Origin: Chiridota heheva
Lineage: Eukaryota > Echinodermata > Holothuroidea > Apodida > Chiridotidae
NCBI GenBank assembly: GCA_020152595.1
Contig: JAIGNY010002795.1
Coordinates: 418,501 to 482,500, forward strand
Length of the DNA stretch: 64,000 bases
Direction of reading: 5' to 3'
Shown here piece by piece: positions 37,601-49,600 of the stretch; the first letter of the stretch is position 1, and every line of letters begins with the position of its first letter. The translations under genes and the position numbers were made by a program. The notes beneath the pieces are model-generated. The model saw only the letters and a list, made by a program, of their open reading frames with translations. It was not told the DNA's origin and searched no databases.

Positions 37601-40600
37601 TTGGGTATTTGGAAGACAAATTAATTCATATGATTAGTTGCATAATCTAATTTACCTTAGTGTTGAAAATGTATGTATTATATGTTCTATTTTGTTGCTG
37701 TAAGCATTGCCATGTTGTAAATATTAAAAGGCAAGCATTGCCATGTTGTAAATATGAAAAGGCAAGCATTGCCATGTTGTAAATATGAAAAGGCAAGCAT
37801 CGCCATGTTGTATATATGAAAAGGCTGGTGGCCTATTAAGTAAAAAAACTGAATTGAATTGATAGAAGTGACAACCAGTGAAAATAATAGTAAAAATATT
37901 GAAAATGCAATAATCTTGATCTGTAGTTCTCTCATATATTATAATATTTAGGCCAATATGGTCAGTATAAAATAATGGAAATAACTCATGATTTGTTCTT
38001 CTTAAAAATTTGTTCCAGCAAATCATAACCACAAACTTACTGTAGCAAATAGTGAGACCACTTTATCTTGATTAATATAACCACACAATAAAAACTTCAT
38101 CCATTGCTAATATGATACTCAGCACCAACTTCCACAACAACTAAGGTTTTTAGAATAAAGAAAATAAAGAGGACAAATCTGACCCGACCTGGTTATGTAT
38201 CAGGTCGGGTCTGACTGTTTAAAACTTTAAGGAGCAGAACAACTAATGTGAAAATAACAGAGGTAGGCTACACATACTTAACAATGTAGGGGGTAAATGC
38301 TTAGTTGCTGTATTTGCTTCTGCAGTCTCTTGTCATATGGGTCAATAGGATTAAAGGTCAGGGGGTAAATATGATCATGCAAATGTACAAGCTAATACCA
38401 GGGAGCTATCATTTAGCTATTGACAGTTACCTGCTAATATCCTATTGATTTCTTGTTCACCTTTGTTTGTCAGGTAATCCAATGTAATTGTTACAATTTA
38501 CAATGAACAAAACCATAGGCCTGCATGTAAGCTTTGCTTCCAGCAGTCTAACAAACTAGTAGCTTGGGCAAGCTTGCAAAATTTATGTTGGCTTACATAA
38601 TCAACCTAACAAAAAGGTAATGTTAGCTTGTGCAAGCTTAGTTTTGACTTGTTTTGTACTTGTTAATATCAAAACTGTTTTGGCAATAAGCGTGTTTCTA
38701 TATGATGATGATTGAGCTCTTCTATTCAACAATATTTTTGACAAGTTTGTCTTTAGTTTTGACGAACTCGCCGCTAGCTCGTCTCAATTTTGACGAGCTC
38801 GTGACAAGCTTGTCTAAGTGTTGACCCCGTCACAAGCGGCCTTATTTATATAACAAATATTGTTTAACACCATAAATCATTTGAATATGCAGCACATTTT
38901 AGTACAGCCACAAGCTGCTATCCACCTTACTAGCACTTTAAAACATTAATAAAACATTGCTAAACAACCTAAAATCTGATTACAGAACAGTTGAGAGAAA
39001 GGGTTTATGTGATACCCAATAGCCTATGAGCACATGCCCTATTTTGTTTTTGTCGCAGACGGTCAGTGAGGAGAAAAAGAAATCAGCTGATGCTCCGGTG
39101 GACAGACAGATCCAATTGACCAATGAGAAATTGAGCAACATTCGAGAGGTAGGTTACAAAAGACATTGACCCAACCTATGAATATTCATTAACAATTAAC
39201 AATATTTTGATTGTTCTAACATGGATGACAACAATGAAAAAGCAAAAAAACATGAACTCTGTGATTTTTTATTTTGTAGGCCAAAGAAAAGATGTAAATG
39301 ACTCCAATCAGAAGTAGATCAGTTCTGTATATTTTGAATGAAAGCCATGGTTTTCTTTGTCCTAAATTCATCTGGAAGGGGAAGGGGAGGGGGAGGATGG
39401 AAGGGGGTGTGGCACTTCCATATTGTTTTTATCATAATACAAAAATTGTGTTCTTTTCATCATTTTCGTAGTGCAGGTCCCAAGAAATGAGGTTTTACTG
39501 TGTTAATTTTGTATTGCTGGTCCATTTTTACAATGTGTTTTGTTGAATACTAATACTGCAGGTATTAAAATTAACTTCTTTCATACTGCAGGTAACAAAA
39601 TTGACTACTTTCATACTGCGGGTAACAAAATTGTATAATACTATACTGCAGTTACCAAAACTCATACTGCGGGTATAATTTTTGGTTGGTGGACTGCACA
39701 CCCCTACCAATTTTAGTATGAAGTGCCCCCTTCCCTTTTTCCTGGGAAAATTATTTAAAGGAATATTCTCATGGTTATAATCATGTGCATATGTTTCATA
39801 TGAATGCTAAACAAAATGGAGGATAATTGATATAGCAAATTAGTGAAAAAAACATTTTTCAAAGGTTTGAGAGACTTGTACATAAACAGCTGGGTAATTG
39901 TGACATCACATCTGAACATTTCTGAAAGTCCTTTATATATTCTACTAAAACTTGCATTTTGAAGTTTTTCAAACAAAAACTATTGGGTACTTGGACAGAT
40001 GGGTAAAACTTGTTCTGTTAGAGTATGTGTTGATCTCTATCTCAATGGTTTAAGAAAACAAATTTTAGTCATTTAGAAAGCTGTCATTAATTTTGAAAGA
40101 AATACATTAAAGGATTAGTTCAGTGGTCAAGAATATGAAAGAAGACTTTAAAAGAAACAAAATGGTAAAGAAAGTGTTTAAAAATCTTATTCCGTTGAGA
40201 ATATTCAAGTTTAAAGCTCTGTCTTATGTGTGTAGAAATGACTGGTATAGTAAATGTACTATGGAAAGTTGGTGTCTTCATCCTCACATTCTTAACAAAG
40301 AAAGTTTATTTAAATTTTTCAATATCTAATTTATTTTTCCTCAAACTTCCTTCAGGTGGTATTTTATAAATACCCTTCTCAGACTCAGTTTTACTTCTTT
40401 TTTGACATAATTGAATGGCTTTTAAGCCACAAAATCGCAGGACAAAATATGATAGAATACATAAAAACTTTGAGGAATCTGAGGCTATGACATCACAACT
40501 AGTCTGATTTCAGTCGTTTCTACACAAATGATACCAAACTCCAAGCTTGCATATCTCCATAACGGAATAAGAATTTTGAAAGCTTTTCTTACTATTTTGT

Positions 40601-43600
40601 TTCTTTTGAAGTCCTCTTTCATATAAGATAAACTGCTTGACCCCTGAACTAATCCTCGCGACTTTCACTCATGTGCTTTTTCCAGCTATTTCTATATAGG
40701 TTTCTCAAAGCTTTGGAATTAAATACCTCTCTGCCATATTATGCACATGCTTGAACATGGGACTTTTCTTTAACATTAAAACATTTCTTCATTTGGACAT
40801 CTTACAGAAAAAATTAGCTTGCAGCACGCTTGTGACAAGGTACCATTTTTAGCTTGCACAAACTTGCTGCAACCTTGCACAAGCTTGCTGCAAGCTTGCA
40901 GCAAGCTTGCAGCAAGCTAGTATTTGGGAAAAATGCAAGCTTACTAGCTTGCGCAAACTAACATTAGCTTGCGCAAGCTAGCAACAAACATTTGTTAGCT
41001 TGCGCAAGCTAGCAACAAATATTTGTTAGCTTGCGCAAGCTTGCAGAAAGGTTTTTCAAGCTTGCAGAAAGGTTTTGCTAGCTTGCACAAGCTAAAAAGT
41101 TAGCATTTGTCGCAAATACTAGCTTGCTGCAAGGTTGCAGCAAGTTTGCACAAGCTAAAAATGTTAGCTTATTGCAAGCTTGCGGCAACCTAGTTTTTCT
41201 GTAAGGGCATTTTCTCAGGAAAACATTTAAGAGAAATACAAATTCTATTGAGATAATCAATGATGGTATATTAAGATTAAGTCCTGTACATTTTGCAGAT
41301 CTTGTAAAATGTTAAGCTTAGCCAAATTCACTAACACCAAACATAAAACAAAAATTGAAGTTATTTGTAGTCTTAAAAGTGTGTAGAGTTCTAATAAGAA
41401 ATTAATGTTTTTCCAAAAAGCAATCAGCTTGGTTTTTTAATACCCACATTAATCTTAACAGATACAAACTATTAACAGAAACATATGAGATTGCTTTTAA
41501 TTAGGATCAAATTGATTAGCCATTTTGACGTACTTATATCTAGTTTAAGCCATCTGATGACGTGATTAGCCTACATTTACAAACCTTATTCACTGTAATA
41601 GAAATTGACAAAATGTTCTTCTGGTTACTAAAGTACATTTGTTCTTCGCAATATTTTTTCTCTTATAATTTTAAGTATAGGGTATGGAAAGAAGAAAAAA
41701 TGGCACATTGCTTTGAAACAAAACTTAGATTGCTTGGGGTAGGCATTTTAATTGTTTTATAATAGATAAATAAATCTGATTTTTAGAATTTATCAACTTA
41801 TTTATTTTTTGTCATATGACATGTGGTTGAGGTTCCCCTTACTTCGGTGCTCCCCCTAATTTTGTCTTTGCTGGTAACACATATCATACATTTATTTTGG
41901 GCTGCGACTGCTTTTTTCTACAGCAACTTTTGGATCAAAAGTCATTTCACTCTGCTGCAGCTGAACTGTTGGAGTGGTGCGCAAACCCAAAGATCTTTGA
42001 GGAGTGGTATGAAGAAGGCTTGTTTAGCTGTCTCACTGTAAGTATATATTTTGTTTTGATTTCAATTGAAGGATTATTTTAGTCATTAAGAATTTTTGGA
42101 CCTTAGACCCCTCCAACCCGACACCCCCGATTTTCTCAATATCAGGGGTAGCCCACACCATTCAACCGGAGAGACTTCACAATTCATTGACTAGCATCCA
42201 GCTATTGTTACACCATACACAACATGGGTAATGTAAACCTTCTTAACTGACAACATCTTCATTGTCTATTCACTAAGTTCACTTGTTAGCAACCAGCTAA
42301 CTAGTTTTTTTATGTTACACTGTACACAACCGTTTCAGGTCATTCATCTTGGGCAAAAGACACATAACTGCTATTCAGTAATGCGAGTCAGATTAGTCCT
42401 TGGCGGATCCTAAATAAAAGATATATATCATATGCTTGGGAGGATTTTGTGTAAACCCATGAAATGATTGATGGACCATTCCTGCTGAGGGCAGTTATTT
42501 CATCATGTGGTTCCACCAGTAGTATTACTGCCATACTAAATGACCTTCAGTGGCCAACACTTTGAATTAGATGCCTTCATAGCCATCTTGCCATGATGTA
42601 CCAGATATGCTACAACCTTGTGGACATCGATTGGCACTCTTATCTTACCAAAATTTCATCTTGCACCAGAGGACATAGTTCCTGCCTCTTTGTCCCATCC
42701 TGTACCAACCAGGTGTTTGCTTCATCCTTCTTTTCCCATACCGGCAGAGACTGGAATAACCTCTCCTTTAACCCAGCTGATGCACCCTCCATTGACGCCT
42801 TCATAAAAGTATTGGGGGCTTCACCGTATAGACTCATGTTTTAATCTTGTTTGTACTACCTATATTTGTGTATATACTAGCACCTTTACTTTCGGCTGTT
42901 TATTGGCTTCACACGCCTATGCAACCGCAGTGCGTTTATCTTCAGTTTTTGAAGTTGCACTTTATTGGAGAAGAACTTTCCGTCTTGTAGGGTCTATGTC
43001 CCAAAGGAAAAACAGAATTACTGAGTTACTATTTTGATATCGTGTTCCAGGCAGGAGACCAGGAGATATTGAGGGTAAAAGTGATCAAAAGTCTTGTTTC
43101 ATATTACTCTTATAGAAAGTTTACTTTGGAAGAAGATTGTCATCCAACCCCTTTTTAATGCATGTTGAGAAGGTCCCATGGGTTACTGTTTGGTCATATA
43201 TGACATTCTGTCTGTCATTACAAGAAATCTTCTTTTGGTTCCACTAGCCCATAAAGTCCTACCCCACCCACCCTTACTTGGTTTTATCCAAGGAAAAGTT
43301 CAAGTTTTTACAAAATTCAGGGAATGAAAGGATTTTTGTGTGTAAGTCGATTTATTTTGACTCCTTAGTCTCTGCCTGTTGGGAGACGAACCCCCACCAG
43401 GCAAATCCTGGTGCCATCCTTGCTTGTTTCCAGATTATGACTTTACAACATTTCCAATTTTGAGCTGACAACAAGTTTATGGCAAGATTCAGTCTCCAAT
43501 TGTCAGCCTGATGTAAAGTTATTGCAAGCTATGTAGCACTCAGGCAAACCATTTCACTCATTAATAACTCTTTGCGAAAAGCTAAAACGCCGAATATCTA

Positions 43601-46600
43601 TCCATGAGATCTATTTAAGTCAACTTCAAACTGTTACCATGTGTCACATAAGGATTAGCTGAAACATGCAAGAAATTACAGGAAGTCAAAGCATCACTAC
43701 CAGACTACCAGATAGGAATTTAAAAACCTGAATCATATCGCCACGTTCTTTTCTGATCTCGAGCATGGTTAAACCAAGAGTTCGCAACATAGATTCATAA
43801 GAGAGATTCGTTACTTCGGGAATAAGTCTAGTGGCTCTTCGCTGAACCTGCTCTAAATGAACTTATTCTTCTCATAAAAGGGACTCCAAGCCTGAATAGC
43901 ATACTCAAGGTGAGGCCTGAATAACTGCTTATACAAATTAAGGACAATTAATCTACCAAGATAACAACAAATTTCTTTTAATCAAGCTATCCTATTTGCC
44001 CTTGCAGCTGCTAAAGCACACTTTTTGCAAAGAGTTATTAATGAGTGGAATGGTTTTCCTGAGTGGGTAGTTAACTCTAATTCTGTTCACAATTTAAAAG
44101 TCATTATTGGTAAGTTCTTTACTAACTCTGGGCATCTTTGATTTTTTTTTTTTGTTGTGGTGGTGCTTGGTGTTAGTTTGGGCTTTTTATAGGTGATTCA
44201 CCCTTCTTAGCCCGTCATCTTGTTATGTTATGTTTTGACTATAAGCACCTGATTAAATGTGGTCATGCCATCCCTCTTTACCCCAGGTTGTGAGCATTGT
44301 AGCCGCAGAGGAGGGTTACGATCTAGATCTGGGATATCGCCTCTTAGCAGTCTGTGCCGCCCATCGTGACAAATTTTCTGCAAAATCAGCAGGTAAGTCA
44401 TACTAATTCTTTGATTGTCCATTCTTGAGATATATTTAGGTGACTGTGAGTTCAATTTGAAAAGTGTAACTTTCTTCAGCATATTACGTACCTCCCTACA
44501 TCATCTAGGTGACAGAAATATTCACATGACTTGTCCTTCTCTTTAAAAATTTGTTCCAGTAAATCATAACCACAAACTTACACTGTAGCAAATAGTGAGA
44601 CCACTTTATCTTAATTAAAATAACCACACAATAAGGACTTCATCCATTGCTAATATGATACTCAGCACCAACTTCCACAACAACTAAGGTTTGCAGAATA
44701 AAGAAAATAAAGAGGACAAATCTGACCCGACCTGGTTATGTATCAGGTTGGGTCTGATTGTTTGAAACTTTAAGGAGCATAACAACTAATGCACTGGATA
44801 TGCTTCAATGTTTCAATAATATCTTTGCAAGGGCTTTTATTTGATAACTTAATGCATTGTTCTCTTTCATTTTGTTTGTTAGAATGTTCTATTTATTTTG
44901 AATTAAAGGCATATGGACAGGTAGCAGCATCCTGGCATGAAATATACTCAAAATCATAAAAATTGCAAAAAGTTATATCAGAATCGGTTAAAAATCGGAC
45001 CATTTACAGCATTTTGAAATGTTGGTACTGAATTAGCATGAATTGTGCAATACTTTGTGACATCACAACAAGAATACCATGGATATTGCATATGTTATCT
45101 TATTGTTTTTTCCAACCCTTTCCCAAAATTGTATGAGAGGAAGCAGTTGGTATAATGCAAAGGTAATGAAATTTTGCTATAGCCTTGACTATGCAAGTAA
45201 ATGCAATTTATCATCTGTGATGTCTGAAATCTAGGAGAGAAGTATAAAGGATTACATTAAAGATATGGAGCTGTGTTCTTGTTTATAACTTTAGCACATG
45301 TTAAAAAATTTCAAAATTTAATTTGTCATAATTTAAAAACTGTAAATGTTATTTCAACCATTTAAAGATTTATCTGCTTAGAACTGTATGGTCATTCATC
45401 TGAACAAAAACTCTGTACACACTTATATGCCTTTAACCCTTACTCTACCACGCAGCGATATTATCACCGTTTTGAGTGCCCGTCTTTGACTCCGCCTCCC
45501 AGGCGCATTTAAAAAAAAGTGCTGGTAGAGTAAGGGTTAATCAACCTGCGACAAGTGTGCCAACTTGATAATATATGCAGCATGGACCCAGTGGGTGGTC
45601 CACTGGGTCACTGAAGCGGAACGAGCCCAACTTTGCTGCTCGGAAGACAGAGAACTTTCAATAATTAACCTGTGATTAACCCTTACTCTACCACGCAGCG
45701 ATAATATCGCCGTTTTGGGTGCATCATCGTTGACTCCGCCTATCAGGCGCATTTTCAAAAAAGTGCTGGTAGAGTAAGGGTTAATCAACCCGCGAGAAGT
45801 GTGCCAACTCGAAAATATTCGCAGCATGGACCTGATGGGTAGCCCACTGGGTCACTGAAGTGGAACGAGCCCGACTTTGCTGCTTGGAAGACAGAGGACC
45901 CTTTAATAATTAATCTGTGATTAACCTTTACTCTACCACATGGCAATATTATTGCCGTTTTGGGTGCCCCGTCTTTGACTCCGCCTCCCAGAAGCATTTT
46001 CAAAAAAAGTGCTGGTAGAGTAAGGGTTAAGGCTTTTGTATATACCATCTTTTTTTCTTTATTCTTCTCTCAGTAGTTTTTGTTTGTTGATGAACACAAA
46101 CAATTCTTGAAAGCAGTACTATACCTATGTAGATAAAGCACTGAAACTTTGAACAGGAATCTTAAATTGTTAAATAATCTATTCAAATTCACTTTGTGTC
46201 TTGTATTTTATGTTGTGAATAAGAAAAAGGGTTTTTGCCTAAACTTTTTGTTTCTTCCATTGAGTTACAGCTCTTGACACTTTGCAAACCAAACTCATAA
46301 TTATTAAGAAATAGTGTGCTGCCCCCAGTTTAATCTCTTTGCCTGTTTTTCACATTTTGTCGTGTTTGTTATATACATTATTAAATTTAAGTAATTTATC
46401 TACAGTGTATATATATATATATATATATATTATACTGTAGCTTTAATCACCGCATAATTATATTATCTGTTACAGACCTGGAAAAATGCTACGGTTCTGG
46501 TAGTTATAACCGCGCCAAAAATGGGAATTCGCGGGAAGAATGTATTTTTCATTAATTTTTTTCATTTTTTGATTTCTTGATATAAGCAGCAGTATGTGTG

Positions 46601-49600
46601 GTAAATATGTGCTCTAAAAATGCCCCCATGTAATTGTGCTAATGAATAGTACAGTAAATTGTGAAAGCATGTATTTACTACATTAATATTATTTTTCTGT
46701 CACAATTCTCTTGGGAAGACTTTCGACACCTTTATTTAAAATGGGAAATGTTATAATTAATTCCACCTCTGAATACATATATGTACAACTTGTACATGTA
46801 AACATTTATATACCTTGAGCTGCGGTGCATATAATAACATCAATGCTACAGGAATCTCTCGCCGCCGCCGACGAGTGAACACACAATTACAATGGCGGGG
46901 TCGTCACCTGCGTAATCGGTTATGATAGTAACAATGCTACCACGAAATGCTTAATACGACCGGACGAGAACACAGGTACGACGTACGGACAGACATAACA
47001 TCGACGACCAAGTCAATGTCCACGGCCTTTGATAACCAGTTGTGGTGCACTGGCGTGTCTACCCAACCCAGGCTTGAACCCAGGACCTTGTGGTTTGTAG
47101 ACATGTATGATAGCCGCTACACCACAGTAGGTAGATAGGGATCTCTGGCAGATGCAAACATTTATATTCACTGAGCGGGACTTGTTGAATTTTGGTTTTT
47201 CTTACCTCTTGTAATAATCTGATAACTTAAAAAAAAAAAAAAATTCATAGCACAAATTTAAAAGTGTCATAACGTGTACCTCCGCTTTCCGTTTAGTAAG
47301 CACTGCAACCGTTGATTTTGGCCAAAATCGACAGTTGCACATCACACGCCTCGCCAGAGCAAGGGCAACCTAGTATGATATCATTATTTGCTTGTCCTGG
47401 CACAGCAACAATCTATTTACATTGCCAACGCGCACGAGTGTAATATGATGCCTCTATCTGATGCACGTTGGGCATATTATTAATGCCCCTATGATAGCAT
47501 ACTGAAAGGAAAGAGCTTGCACACTTAATGTCTATTTTACTGAAGAAATAAGAAAGAAATGGTATGAGTTTCCACTTGAGTGGAATGGTTTGCCTAATGT
47601 GGGTGGTTATAGGTCCAAATTTTTCACAATTTTAAAGTTAACATTGTAAAGTTGTTTATTAACTCTAGGCATTTTTGGTTTTGTTTATTTTTCTGTATAT
47701 TTTTTTTGTGATGGTGTTAGTTTGGGATTTTTATGAGGTGACTAGCCCTCCTTAGCCCATCATTTTGATATGTTATGTTATGTATCAAAAAGATTAGGTC
47801 AGTGATCAAGCAGGTTCCTTTATATGAAAGAGGACTAATTTAAAAGAAACAAAATGGCGAAGAAAACATTCTAAATCTTATTCTGTTAAGGAGCATATCG
47901 TGTACATCTGCTTAAAAATCATGCAGATATGCCCACTTTCCTCCTTGCTATAAAAACACATTTTATATACCAACTGCACTTATGGTTCAGAGATTAATTG
48001 GTTCTGTAAACAATTATCCACGCAATATTTATATTTACCGTGCATTAGTGACTTCGAAGGTCAATGGTGGTCAATTATTTTTTTACTGAACCGCCGAAAA
48101 TGGCCAAAAACGGAGGTTGGGGAATAAAGGAGATGTGCACAACATGAGATATTGAAGTCTAAAGTTTGGTGTCATTTATGTAGAAGCGACTGATCCAAGA
48201 CTATTTGCATGATGATCTAGCTGCCACGTTGAAAAGTTGTCCAAATTGGGGTATACCTGTCTAATGATGTATGCAACATCTCACCTCCACTTATTGGAAC
48301 CACCAACAAAAGTAATATCGGCATTCAAGCATAGCAGGATGATTTCCAGACACGATAACATGCCTATTACAATGATCATTCAAGTTAGTTTAATCAGTTA
48401 TGCGTGAATCGTGTCATCGAGCTTGGAAACTGTATCTTATAATTTAATGCGCGAGTAAGCTAGTAATGCAAATCGGAAGCGAGGGTACAAAATATGATCA
48501 CCTGACCAGTTTTCTGTTAATGATAGGGTGCTTAGGACACATTTCTAATGTGGCTCTAGGATCATAATGTGTGACATCACAGCCTCAGATTCCTCAAAGT
48601 CTTTACGTGTTTATCATATTTCTTCCTGTGATTTTGTGACCTCAAAATCATTGGATATGTCAGGAAAGAAGTAACAGAATCTTGTAGGGGAATTTATAAT
48701 TTACCACCTGAAGAAATTTTGAAAAATTCAAATAGTAAAAAAGGTAAATGAATTTTCTTTAAAATACATTAGCAATTGGTAAGAATGTGAGGATGAGGGC
48801 ACCAAACTTCCAAGGTAAGAAAGAGCTTTAAACTTGAATATCTCCCCAACGGAATTAGATAATGCAGTATAAATAATTGGTTCCGTGCTACCACTAGCAG
48901 GTTCAATATTATTTTAAAAGAGCTGGCAGCTGAAAAGTGATGGCATATTTTTCTCGAGTCTCAAGAATATATTTGAAAACAGTTTTCGTGCATGTGACGG
49001 TACTGAGATTCTTTGATACAAATGTTAAGATTAACCATAATTAATTCTAATGAATAAGTAAGTGATCTTTCAATGACATGTGTTTCAAATATAAGACCTG
49101 CGCTAATTCAAAATTCCCTTGACTTAGCAAAAGACACTTTTCGGCTTCTAAATCCTTTAAACATTATCAGAAAGATCATTATCGGTACCAGGAAGGTGGG
49201 GAGGGGGAAAGTGGGGGGACTGGGAACAAGAACCCCCACTTCTCTGGGGAAGGTGGGGAAGGGGGATACTGGGGTAACAAGACCCCATTTCTCGGCAAGA
49301 TCATATTTATAAATCATCCAAATCTTTAGGAGAAACTCTTTAGGGAAAGGGGGAGGGGTGGTCTTATGATCCACTGTAAGGTTATTGCAGAATCACTTGT
49401 GCTCTTTGTGGATATTGGGACAGGGACACAATTAAATCAGTTTACTTTTGTATGACAAGGGCGTGATCCCACAAAACTTTTGGGCTAATTGCTCCCTCCC
49501 CACTTCTTTGTTGATAAGTAAAAAAAGGATAGTTGTTGCTCATTGTCAATTTTCATTGTTTCTTGCTTATTGGGTAAAGAGTGAAGAGGGGCGGGGGGAG

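Larger units (their letters stand above)
45433..46030. repeat. About 245-bp tandem repeat containing the MITE, 2.4 copies
   Basis: The MITE plus about 140 bp of spacer recurs: MITE starts are at 45437, 45680 and 45925. The two spacers share AAGTGTGCCAACT, GCAGCATGGACC, CCCACTGGGTCACTGAAG, GGAACGAGCCC and TTTGCTGCT, so the whole block was duplicated in tandem rather than the MITE inserting three times. Confidence 0.88.

Noticed and set aside
40123..40329. 68-codon frame beginning [20 protein letters not shown]
   Set aside because: It is the arm of the AGGATTAG-family MITE, as its copies elsewhere show.
44482..44510. Possible extra exon after CTTTCTTCAG
   Set aside because: Reads only nine codons in phase before TAG and has no good donor.
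46995..47140. Functional tRNA gene on the minus strand
   Set aside because: A- and B-box-like words are present, but no acceptor stem or anticodon stem can be paired; better explained as a SINE head.
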